A stretch of DNA of 64,000 nt from Dryas octopetala (Eukaryota > Streptophyta > Magnoliopsida > Rosales > Rosaceae), in NCBI GenBank assembly GCA_963921425.1, contig OY992839.1:5024501-5088500 (forward strand), in the 5' to 3' direction. A program made the position numbers and the translations under genes. The notes below the pieces were generated by a model. It ran no database searches, was not told where the DNA came from, and saw only the letters and a list, made by a program, of their open reading frames with translations. This document shows positions 31,738 through 43,600 of this stretch, piece after piece (positions within the stretch are counted from its first letter, which is position 1; each line of letters opens with the position of its first letter).

Positions 31738-33756
31738 TAGGTCACATAGCACAAATCACAATTGCACAATTGGTCAATGACGTATAACATTGACATATTC
31801 TTACTAATATTAAAAAAAAAAAATATTTGAAGTCCGAAGTAAGTTGAAATATAATCAAGAAAATCAAACACTGCCGGATCATAATTTTTTTAAGAATTAT
31901 TTTAGTATCTAGAACATTACTGGTATAAAATGACTACCCTATTTTTCCCTTTTCATCAGGCAAAAAATTGCATGGGGGAGGGAAAAGAAAGAAACAATCA
32001 TCTCCTCATTAGGGAGTGTATGGCCCTTTTTCTTCTTGTTCTTTGTTCATCTTCCTTAATGATATATATTTCAAATTTTAAAATTAGCTAATATTATTAG
32101 CACTCCTGATTTAATCTCTTGCACTTCAAATTAAATATTTCTCTAATGAAATGCTAATATATAAACAACGAAAACATAGGAAAGGTGGTGGAAGGGTTTA
32201 CTGCAAAGAAGCAATACGTCCTCATGCATTCAATGAATATTAAAAATGTTGTCTAGGTTCACTGAATATGCCAACCCTTTAATTTTTGTAACTTTCATTA
32301 AGATTTAAGAAGCTCATTAACTAATCCGATATATGCTCTTTGTTTTGTTTTTCGTTTTTTCCTGGAGACAAGGCTTGGTGTTCGATATATATGCGCTAGT
32401 CTCACAAATCATTCAAAGTGAGGATATGACCATGATTATTTGGGAGATTATTTTGAAATGGAAACTAATTAATGTTCTTTTGATTATCGATTTATCGGAA
32501 TGCAAGTACGTTGGCCATTAATCCACTAGAAAATTACTTCAAACAAAGTAAAATATCAGTCAAATGAAGAATATGAAGGACCCAAAACATATATTGAACA
32601 CTACTAGTCTCACTCTCACTTTACTCCAAAATCAATGTATTATCACTTTTAAAACACTCACAAAAGAAGTGCAAAATGCCTATATATATCGAAGTGGGGG
32701 TAGAATTGCCCAAAACAAATTAATTCCCACTTGAAGCTTATAGCCTTATAGGTACCAAGCCTATATTTCCTCTCTTATTTTATGGTATATATGTAGCTAA
32801 TTCAAATACTTAATAATATGTAGTTGACCATCCTCGCATATAAAACATGCATCATGCATATATGGATGGTTGAGATGCACAATGAGTAGGATTGGCAAGA
32901 TGCATGCATATCAACTGTCTCTTTATGTAATCTAATGACTAAAATTAAGTTATAAACATAAGTTTTCACTAGATGGTCTTGGCTTCAAGCACACGGGTTT
33001 AGAGACTTCTATTTATTTTATTATTTAAAATTGAACATTTAGCTCTATAGTATAAGACATGCAAAAAATATAAAAATGTAATTTCTAAATTGTGAAGGTT
33101 TTCGTGGTTGCAACCACAAAAGTATTAAACAAATTTAACCAATAAACATGACTAAACAGTCTTAGATTTTGTTGAATTTTTACAAAAACGATTCTTGTTG
33201 ATAAATTGAAGAAATTAGAGTATCAAACAATCAATTATTAATGTCCCTTATATGTGGATTAGAGATATGTATTGTATTTGGGCCTAACATGTGTATTACT
33301 TGCTTTGATACGTATTATAATGAAATTAATTATAGCATTCAACCAAAAATTAATTAACAATAAGTATAAAATTTAAAACCTTATAATTAATTATGCAAAA
33401 CTTCACATTTTCAATATAAAATGCTCTCAACATAAAATGAACGGTTCAAATTATAGATTAAATTACAACAAAGGCGCCACAATGTTGTCATTACGTTTCT
33501 TCAAATGAAGATATCCTCTCCTTAGAGGAATTATTCTCTATATGCATGTCAGCATGTCTATTATATATTATTTTCAAAATATAAAAATAAATAAAAAAGT
33601 ATGTCGATTATATAGTACTTGAATATGATTATTCAATGGAGTCAGGCTGTAGGTTTGTATTCTTACTATTTTAATCTTATGATTCTTATCTCTCCACCTT
33701 GATATGTTTACATTAGACGCCTACTCCCCAAAGAAATTTTGGACCCACCCCAACAT

Positions 33757-36553
33757 GGGCCATATTCATGACTGTCTCCTTCTACTGGGCTTAACCAAAA
33801 CAAACTCACTTTGAGTGTCATGATTATAATTTATATCTAATTTGAATATAGAGTAAAGAAAAATAAATAAAGACTAAAGAGAAGTGCGCCTTTGCATATG
33901 CCGGCATATTCCCATTTTTCTTAGCTGAATATCAGAATATGCCGGCACAATTCCACTTTTTTTTTTTCCTTCCTGTAATGAAATTCACACGTGATTAGAC
34001 TACTTACCTAGTAAATGAAGGATTAAGAAAAAAAAAAAAAAAAACAAAGAAAAAAATTGTCCATTTTGGGGACCAACAACCAGATCTAGTGTGGCTTAAA
34101 ATAGCAACTTCTAGGATATATATATGTCACTATCACTGGTTAAACAAATAAATGAGGATGGAATGAGTCTTATATTGAACATGCATGGCCCATCATTATA
34201 GAAGTCAAACAGATGCCCACTTGCCAAACCGATAATCTTTCCCTTAGTCATCTTTTTGCATTTTAATTTCTAACCCCACAATACTAATTGTCTCGTTTTC
34301 TACTCATGTGTCCTCATTTTTCTTTCTCTTATTGGTTCTTTTCACCCATGATGATGCAAAGAATCATTTAGAGCTCAATTTTTGTTTGATTGGAATTTAG
34401 AGCTCGAAATTGGAGATTTCCGCATCCAACACTAAATAGAAATATATACCGTCAACTATATATTAGTGTCAACGACTATTTAATTTTGTAGATGACACTT
34501 AATTTTCTTTTGTCATTGTAAATTTTGAATTCAAATCTCAAGTAGTTAATTAATTAAAATACATGGGATTGTATATGAGGTATATCTCAATGGAATGAGA
34601 CTAATCTTACTAATATAAAAAAATAAAAAATAAAGTCCGAAGTAAGTTGAAATATAATCAAGAAAATAAAACACTGCCGGATCATAATTTTTTTAAGAAT
34701 TATTTTAGTATCTAGAACATTACTGGTATAAAATGACTACCCTATTTTTCCCTTTTCATCAAGCAAAAAATTGCATGGGGAGCAGGCCGGGGAGGGAAAA
34801 GAAAGAAACAATTATCTCCTCATTAGGGAGTGTAGATGGCCCTTTTTCTTCTTGTTCTTTGTTCATCTTCCTTAATGATATATATTTCAAATCTTAAAAT
34901 TAGCTAATATTATTAGCACTCCTTATTTAATCTCTTGCACTTCAAATTAAATATTTATAATATTTTTCTAATGTAGGAAAACATAGGAAAGGAGGTGGAA
35001 GGGTTTACTGCAAAGAAGCAATATGTCCTCATTCAATGAATATTAAAAATGTTGTCTAGGTTCAATGAATATTAAAAATGTTGTCTAGGTTCACTGAATA
35101 TGCCAACCCTTTAATTTTTGTAACTTTTTCATTAAGATTTAAGAAGCTCATTAACTAATCCGATATATGCTCTTTGTTTTGTTTTTTGTTTTTTCCTGGA
35201 GACAAGGCTTGGTGTTCGATATATACCATGATTATTTGGGAGATTATTTTGAAATGGAAACTAATTAATGTTCTTTTGATTATCGATTTATCGGAATGCA
35301 AGTACGTTGGCCATTAATCCACTAGAAAATTACTTCAAACAAAGTAAAATATCAGTCAAATGAAGAATATGAAGGACCCAAAACATATATTGAACACTAC
35401 TAGTCTCACTCTCACTTTACTCCAAAATCAATGTATTATCACTTTTAAAACACTCACAAAAGAAGTGCAAAATGCCTATATATATCGAAGTGGGGGTAGA
35501 ATTGCCCAAAACAAATTAATTCCCACTTGAAGCTTATAGGTACCAAGCATATATTTCCTCTCTTATTTTGTGGTATATATGTATATAGCTAATTCAAATA
35601 CTTAATAATATGTAGTTGACCATCCTTGCATATAAAACATGCATCATGCATATATGGATGGTTGAGATGCACAATGAGTAGGATTGGCAAGATGCATGCA
35701 TATCAACTGTCTCTTTATGTAATCTAATGACTAAAATTAAGTTATAAACATAAGTTTTCACTAGATGGTCTTGGCTTCAAGCACACGGGTTTAGAGACTT
35801 CTATTTATTTTATTATTTAAAATTGAACATTTAGCTCTATAGTATAAGACATGCAAAAAATATAAAAATGTAATTTCTAAATTGTGAAGGTTTTCGTGGT
35901 TGCAACCACAAAAGTATTAAACAAATTTAACCAATAAACATGACTAAACAGTCTTAGATTTTGTTGAATTTTTACAAAAACGATTCTTGTTGATAAATTG
36001 AAGAAATTAGAGTATCAAACAATCAATTAGTAATGTCCCTTATTTGTGGAGTAGAGATATGTATTGTATTTGGGCCTAACATGTGTATTACTTGCTTTGA
36101 TATATATTATAATGAAATTAATTATAGTATTCAACTAAAAATTAATTGACAATAAGTATAAAATTCAAGACCTTATAATTAATTATGCAAGAGTTCACAT
36201 TTTTTATATAAAATGCTCTCAACATAAAATGAATAGTTCAAATTATAGATTAAATTACAACAAAGGCGCCACAATGTTGTCATTACATTAGTTTCTTCAA
36301 ATGAAGATATCCTCTTCTTAGAAGAATTATTCTCTATATGCATGTCAGCATGTCTATTATATATTATTCTCAAAAAATAAAAATAAATAAAAAAGTATGT
36401 CGATTATATAGTACTTGAATATGATGATTCAATGGAGTCAGGCTGTCAGGTTTGTATTCTAACTATTTTAATCTTATGATTCTTATCTCTCCACCTTGAT
36501 ATGTTTACATTAGACGCCTACTCCCCAAAGAAATTTTGGACCTACCCCAACAT
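33757..36553. repeat. Tandem segmental duplication, unit B (2.8 kb)
   Basis: Second copy of the unit described for 29010-33756, without the transposons of unit A. Small differences include a loss of about 46 bp at 35226 relative to 32390-32435 and a short local repeat at 35050-35095 (AATATTAAAAATGTTGTCTAG twice) that unit A lacks. No gene is seen. Confidence 0.9.
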
Positions 36554-36797
36554 TAATTTGTATGCTGCCTGCCTTCTCAGTCCTGACTCAGGTTTAGCAT
36601 TCATCATTCATGAACTAAGCCTTTCTCTCTCCCTCACCCACCATGACCCACCTCCACATCCGGACCCACAAACCAAATTTCCCATTTTGACCTTTTGATG
36701 ATCAACTAATTTAATTAAGGGTTAAGTATTAAGCTTTAGACTTTTCAATTGAAGTAATTCCGGCAATTTATTGTTTAATGATTTATGAAAAAATCAA

Positions 36798-36865
36798 AGC
36801 CCTTTACCAAATTTGAACTGATGACTTACGCCTTACACGTTACTCTACCACTGAGTTAAAAGAAC
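36798..36865 (-). pseudogene. trnT-GGU: Nuclear copy of plastid trnT-GGU, anticodon region lost
   Basis: Read on the minus strand: TTTTAACTCAGTGGTAGAGT, then AACG, then GTAAGGCGTAAGTCATC, GGTTCAAAT-like AGTTCAAATTTGG and TAAAGGGCT. This is the plastid threonine tRNA (GGU) in order. The segment that should hold the anticodon (about CCATGG) is shortened to two or three bases, and the acceptor stem is mismatched (GTTC for GCCC). It cannot be a working tRNA. Flanking sequence may also be plastid-derived, but I cannot prove its extent. Confidence 0.75.
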
Positions 36866-37583
36866 TTGTTTGATTCAATTCTTGAATAAAGCCACTATAA
36901 GTTCAGTATATATACTTATTATAATATATGTACATAGATATATCTCATAGGCATAATTGTTCATTCAAGAATGATAAATTTGATTTATCCATAAAATTAA
37001 ATATAGGTTTAAGGTATACTAGTGAATATTAAGTAAAATAAAACGGTTTATTAATATTGGATTTGAAAAAGATTGATATAAGTAATATGCATGTGACTTT
37101 TATTTTTTCCTCAATAAGAACCCTTGATGATGGACATTTGACTCTGTATAAATGAAATTTTGGATAAAAAAGGAACAAATTGACGAAATTACCTAAATTG
37201 GTAAAATTAAAAAATCAAGTACCTTAATTTTTTAAATTAAAAATCTGATAAACAAACTAATATAATACAAGTGGAGGAAAAATTAATTATAGTCTTAATT
37301 AATTAATTAATAGACAAACACCAAACAGGATAATTAAAACCAGTAGAAAGTGCTCAGATTTGGATAAGATTTTATATTGTTTTCCTATAAACATGGGTTG
37401 GAGTGTTGGACTTTGGACTCGCTAGTCCCGCACAATTACTTGCTCACTCCTCCCTCTATTTCAGCGGCGACCACTCGCCGCTGAGCTGGCAGCGCCCGCT
37501 CAATGCTCATCCTTTCCATTCTTGCTGTGTGCCCCTTCATGTCTCCAAGGGTCACTTTGCCACCTCACCCAATCACCTCCCTC

Positions 37584-37756
37584 CACGTGGCTCCACGTCA
37601 TCGTTTGAGATTAGCTTCCATGCCACCTATGGCGGTTTATTCCACTGTGGATGCGAATCCCCTGTTCGCTCCCCCAGGTCAACAGCTTCTTCTTGCCCCT
37701 CCCCGCGCGCCACGTGGTCGTACGAACGTTGCCGGGCTTCCTCATCCCGCCACGTG
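37584..37756. promoter_or_regulatory. Cluster of G-box motifs in a GC-rich island
   Basis: CACGTG at 37584-37589, 37711-37716 and 37751-37756, and CACGTC at 37594-37599, all within 173 bp of GC-rich DNA in an otherwise AT-rich spacer. G-boxes bind bZIP and bHLH factors. No gene start is obvious nearby; the closest downstream gene begins 2.9 kb away. Confidence 0.5.
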
Positions 37757-39996
37757 ATTCTTAATTAATACAAATCTAATCTTCACTAGATCTTTTCTTA
37801 ATCCTGATTGGGTAAGAATCGTAAGATAATGTTTTTAATTAACTATTTTCTTGTAACAGTTACTTAGAAAATGACTCTGAAATGATCAACATGATTGGTC
37901 TTTGAATAAGAGAAAAATAATCAAACACGTACGGACAACGAATTTTGTTGTTATTTATTGGAGTTGGTGTTTTATATTTCAAAACAAAGCCATGATTTGC
38001 ATGATTTGCATGTTTAACTTATGGGCTGTGAATTATCAACTTGTATTATACAAGAACTAGGTTTTAAACTTTATCATCATGCATTCATGCTCTTTAACCT
38101 GGACGTACTTGTACTACAATGGCATTTTTGTCTTTTCATAAATAGTAGTACACTAAGCTTGAGCTAGCTGGTACTTTACATTCCTTTGGTTCACATTAAT
38201 TAAAAAAAATTATTGTGTATGTTTGGTGCACTTCAACAGACTAGCTCTCACATTATCGTATATTGAACATATATATTGTTTAGGGTGAGTTTTACATATC
38301 ACATGGTGAGAATTCAACGCAATAATATACAGCACACAAAATAGCTATATGTCCAAACTATATTGAGTTGGCTTTCACTTATATATGATAGTGTTTCACT
38401 TGTTAAAATCCAAGTGACATGCCTGCTAACATATCATTTCATGAGCAAATTTCATGAATCTAGCATCAATAATTATTTGGATAAATGATACTCCCATATA
38501 CGAAGATGATCTGGTGGCCCATGTTAAGCCAAGTGGCAGAATGATCCCAAAAGCAATCATTGATGAGGGTGCCTCAGATTCTTACCATAAAGTATGTGAT
38601 GCATGGTATCCAAGTATCCAAACATTATAAAAATCCCATCTAAGCTTCTTTACTTTTCATCTATAATCATATATGTAACAACAACAAATGACCCATAACT
38701 GAAGCGTCACAATTACCCTCTTATCACTCCTATACTTGTGTTCATTCTCCACCTCAAAAGCCTGCATCAACAACAAATGAGCAAACAAACAGAGAGATCT
38801 CTCAACTTCAAAGCCCCTTTTACCTTTATTCCTCTGCCCCTCACGTTTTTCTTATGAACCCAAACCAACTGCTTTCTCAGCAAAGCATCAAAATCGTCGC
38901 AATAAATCTTGCTACTTTTTTTTTTTCCTAGGTCATCAAGATACCCATTCAAGCAAAAATTACACTTATACCCTCACATGAATTGATGGTATGTGTCCGG
39001 TGGTCCACTCCTCCCAGCAATTAGGAGTCAAATGTTGGCCCTATCTTTGATGGGGTCGGAGGTCGGTGGTGGTGCCACATAGCTTGTAGATATGTAAGGG
39101 ACCAACATGGAAATTAAATAATTGAAGGTGGGGTAGGATGGTCTTTTTGGTATGAGCTTATCCAAATCGGTGGGTGGCCAGAATATGCTACTTTGTGTCC
39201 GCTTTTGGTAATTGTGAGAATGTGAGTGGAGAGGGGATGAAATTCAGACGGTCTCATAAGCCAGGGGGAAGGTGCCTTTGGCGTCACGGATTCACAAGGA
39301 TTTATTAACAAAAAAACATATGTTCCATAATTAATTAAGTGGATGTATTCAATTAGGATTTTTCATACAATTTATGGAAATTTAAGTGTATAGTTTTATG
39401 TTGTCTATAAATTATATTTGTAGAGGGTTGTGTATTTTTACCAAAGTTTGTTATTTTTATGAACCTTCTTATTAATGATTTCCGGCCTTACGTTTTATCT
39501 AAGCATTTTAAGTGTTATGTTTTTTATTTTTTTAAGAGTTCTAAGCGCTACGTTTTCCTTTTAAGGATTTCAAACATTATATTTCATTTTTAAGAGTTTA
39601 AAAGCGTTATGTGAGAAATCATTACATATTAAAACATTTGTCTCAAATATAAATTTTTAGATGTTTATTAGTGTAGATGCTTTAATTATATTACGAATAT
39701 TATTTTATCAAATTATAATCACATAAGACTCAACATGAGATTAGATTAAAGGTATATCACTTAATTAGAGTCTTAGAGGTATTAAATGAGGGGCCAGCGC
39801 GAGCACAACACAGTCACAACACAATAGAAACATGTATGATATAGCACGAGCACGAAACATACAAGTAAACGACATGTAGGTCGGTCGGCTAGTTTAAGAC
39901 ATGGCATAAGCACGAATGGCATGTCGATAGTAGACCGGGCCTTGGTCTTAAATATATTGGCCGACATGAGCGCGACATAAAAACAAAATCATATTT

Positions 39997-40042
39997 GACA
40001 CCTCTACACTTTTTTTTTTTTGGCGAGGACACCTCTACACTT
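39997..40042 (-). mobile_element. Micro-retroinsertion with 14-bp target duplication
   Basis: GACACCTCTACACTT occurs at both ends. The insert of about 16 bases reads CTCGCC followed by a run of A on the minus strand. Confidence 0.7.
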
Positions 40043-40104
40043 AATTATGCAAAAGCATGCTACAAACTAACAAATTGTGTTTTATTTGTATAATACAATT
40101 ATGA

Positions 40105-40142
40105 CAAAGTATGTTTTTTTTTTGGTCTGATCAAAGTATGTT
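40105..40142 (-). mobile_element. Micro-retroinsertion with 11-bp target duplication
   Basis: CAAAGTATGTT occurs at 40105-40115 and 40132-40142. The 16-base insert reads ATCAGACC followed by eight A on the minus strand. Confidence 0.7.
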
Positions 40143-40673
40143 AATTGTGTTTTATTTCTATAAATAAAATAATAATTTATCACCAAAAGTAAAAGGGTGT
40201 GAAGGCTCCGCATAACCGATGGAGTGCCACAACACCGAATATGTCCTCATATCACAAAAAAAATAAAAAATAAAAAATAAAAAAAAGTGAAATTACAAGA
40301 CTGGGACCAGCGTGGGTAGAGATGTAGAATCCACCTCGGCATGATTCAATGCCAATGGTGCGCACAACGCCGTTAAACATTCCGCGAACCCAGAGAATAG
40401 AGATTGAGCCTCTTCTCTTCTCTCACTGTCATATATAAAATTCTTATTTTCCCTTATTTTTTTTTTTTCCATTATTATATTTTTATTTTTCTCCAAGTTT
40501 GAACCCTCTGTCTCTCTCTCTCTCTCACTCTCCAATTCTCAAATCCACCGCGTCTCCATATAAACCCAGCTCTGCTCCTCGTTGTTTCACGTAAAAGCAA
40601 GACCACCAAACGATCCTCCTCACTTTCTCTCTCTCGCATTTTCTTTCTCCTCCGAACGTCGTCGTTTTCCTCA

Positions 40674-43600
40674 ATGGTGATGGAGGACAACGAGAGCTGC
40701 GGGAGTAGGGTGCACGACATGTCGTCTACTCCGGCTCAGTCTCGGCAACAGCGGCAGAAGCTCGAGGTCTACAATGAGGTTCTTCGCCGCCTCAAGGATT
40801 CGAGCAACGACGAGTCTCTTCAACCTGGCTTCGACGATGAGCTCTGGTCTCACTTCAATCGCCTCCCCACTCGGTACCTTTACTTTTTTCATTTTTACTC
40901 GTTTTTTTTTTTTTTTTTTTTAATATATAGTGTATATATATGTGCATGTATGAGGTTTTGGTTGATCTTGAATCTGTTGTTTGAATATTAGTTTTTGAAT
41001 CTATTGGATATGGAAATTCTTTTTTGTTTTCTTTGGATTTGTGCTTGTTGCGGTGTGTGTTTGTTTGGTAGTGATCTTGTGCTTCACGTTATGGCCGGCA
41101 GAATTAGTTTCTTTTGAGCCAAGCAGAGTAGAGTGGAGCAGATTTAACAATTCTCAAACACATTATTCTACTTTTATTTGAAATATAGAGTTCTAATTGG
41201 ACTGGATCAGGTTTTTTGTGGCTCACTTTCTCACACAAGCAGACATGCACGCTTTAATTTTTTTATTGTTAAGTATTCGTGTTTATGTACTATTTTGTGG
41301 AATGATTTTCGATGAGTTGAGCCATTTTGTTGTCTGCGCGCATTTGCAGGTATGCATTGGATGTGAATGTGGAGAGGGCAGAAGATGTTCTTATGCACAA
41401 AAGATTACTGCATTTGGCTCACGATCCTGCTCATAGACCTGCAATTGAAGTCCGTCTTGTACAGGTTAGTTGATCTATTAGTTGATCTACTTCATATCGG
41501 ACTAAGCGATGCTTCTGATATAGAAGATTTTTTGGTCATTACATTTTCTTGATGCATGTACTCTAGCTGTTTGCTCTTGTCATATTCTGTGGCTGGTGTA
41601 TCGTTATTTTCACCGAGGATTTTGTGTAATCCTCTCTTGATTAAGTTTAGAAATTGGATTTAGATCAGGCCCCACATGCCATTACCTAACGTATTAGATC
41701 AAAATAGTTGCTCATCATGTCACATACAAAGATGTTAGAATTGTGTTAAGAACTCCTATGTGGTATAGCTTGTTCCATGACCTAATATATTTTAGTCAAA
41801 ACCCATGAATCTTAGTTTCATAATTTGCCCTTGAATAAGATGAGATCTGTTAATCCTTTATGCCATTACAATCTGCATTGCACTCCCTTTAGCCCAATCA
41901 TATTTTCAAGAGTCAAGACCGGTCAGATTAGCTATGCAAGTAGCTCCCATTTTCAACCAGGTTGGTGCTTGTGAAGTTTTTTTATATGAGCTCACAACTC
42001 TAGTAGCTCTATTTACCACACTGCACCCAGTAGGAGTTTCACCTTTTGTGATATGTGATCTTTTCATTTATCTTAGAATTACCTGCTTTCCTTACCTGGT
42101 GTGTGGAAAATTTGCCACCCCTGAAAGTATAGGATTTTAAGAATATGACCTCAGTGAATAGTTTTTAAGTCCCCATTTAAGTGAAGTCTTAAATCTCATC
42201 TTCTGCTGGACTTTTACCCTCATGAATTTTTCCCTTCTATTTAGTTCCTTGTATAATTAATTGTATAGTTTTTTACTCCCCATTTATCATTCCTAAACTT
42301 TGTCGCATGTCCTCATGCATCCTGGGAAACACAATATTATGTAGGTTCAGCCCATCTCAGATGGGAATTCAGCTGATTCTATCACTTCGGATTCTCAGGG
42401 TAAAGATGCTGCCCAAAGTTCAAACTTATCTAGCAGAAGAAGGTACTTTGATTTTGTTTCCTAAAATCTATCTAACTTTTCAAATACAACTGCCAAAGCG
42501 TCTGCGAACCAGGATTCTTGTTAAACATTACTCACAACTTTGGCTGGTTTTCAAATGTCAGTATACATCCACCTCCAGCATTTGGCTCATCTCCGAACCT
42601 TGAAGCCCTTGCACTTGAATCAAATAAAACTCATGATCAGGATGATGAACATTCTGTAAATGCCAGTACGCAGTTGACTTGGTAAATAGCTATTTCTATC
42701 TCTAGGAAATAGATTTTTACTGCATCTCTCTTTTTGAAAGAGTTTCAGTTTAGCTCATGGGTTTTGACTAAAATATTTAATCTATCCTATGTTTGAGTTA
42801 GTTTCAAGTGTATGAAAGGCTCTTGGAATGCATCTTAAGTTAAGTGTGATAATTATTGTGTATCCTTTATATCTGGTTGGCCATTTTGTTGTTGTCAGCC
42901 ATGGACTTATTTTATATTGGGTTCCATAAATGAAGTTTTTGACATGCTTGATGTAGTGCATGATCACAAATCATCCAAATGCTAGCTCCGCTAAATTTAC
43001 TTGTCTATGCTTAAAGCTTTAATTTTCATTTCTCAATAATTGAAACTTTAACTCAACCTAAACATTGGTAACTCAACTGTATATATATTGATGATTTCTA
43101 ATGTCGTGAAGCAAAGTGACTACACTCGGAGATGAAATGTGATGTTTCTTAATTTGATTGACAATGATGTAGGCCCATGCATGAAATCACTTTCTCAACA
43201 GACGACAAGCCAAAACTACTCAGTCAGGTATTTGATTGGTCTTTATTTGAAAGCAAAACAATTAATCTTCATAAAATTATTTGCAATATGTGTATGTGTG
43301 GACAGATGTGTGCTAAGCTTCTGGCAGTAAAGACACTTTGAGTTTGCGAACTTTGCAAATTACTAATCTATACACATAAAATACTCAACTAATTTCATCT
43401 TGATGTCGCCTCTACATAAGATTAATAGTTAATACAAAATATACATAATTCATACGTAAAGATTATATATCTTTCATACATTACAGGTCTATGATCCTTC
43501 ATGGTCATTTTTCTCATAATAAATTTTGCAGTTGACTTCCTTGCTTGCGGAGATTGGGCTGAACATTCAGGAAGCACATGCATTTTCCACGTTAGATGGT

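Larger units (their letters stand above)
29010..33756. repeat. Tandem segmental duplication, unit A (4.75 kb)
   Basis: The sequence from 29010 to 33756 recurs as 33757-36553 at high identity over long runs (for example 31990-33750 against 34790-36545). Unit A carries about 1.95 kb more, contained in three blocks: a MITE at 29085-29637, a MITE at 29931-30331 and foldback sequence between about 30814 and 31800. No gene is recognisable in either unit. CAACAT is present at the left breakpoint (29004-29009), the junction (33751-33756) and the right breakpoint (36548-36553). Confidence 0.9.
36554..40673. other. Long spacer before the STY kinase
   Basis: No gene I can support. It contains a plastid tRNA fragment (36798-36865), a GC-rich island with G-boxes (37403-37768) and two micro-retroinsertions (39997-40042, 40105-40142). 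It also has a GCACGA-rich stretch (39790-39960) that may be old retrotransposon sequence. The presumed kinase promoter and 5' UTR, with a TCTC run at 40511-40527, end it. The rest is AT-rich. Confidence 0.55.

Noticed and set aside
36798..36865. Functional nuclear tRNA gene
   Set aside because: The anticodon region is missing and the acceptor stem does not pair.
37403..37768. Open frame of 121 codons in the GC-rich island
   Set aside because: A second frame overlaps it, there are no conserved motifs or splice partners, and the content is better explained by clustered G-boxes.
39790..39960. LTR retrotransposon
   Set aside because: GCACGA-rich sequence is suggestive, but I see no matching LTR pair, primer-binding site or coding domain.
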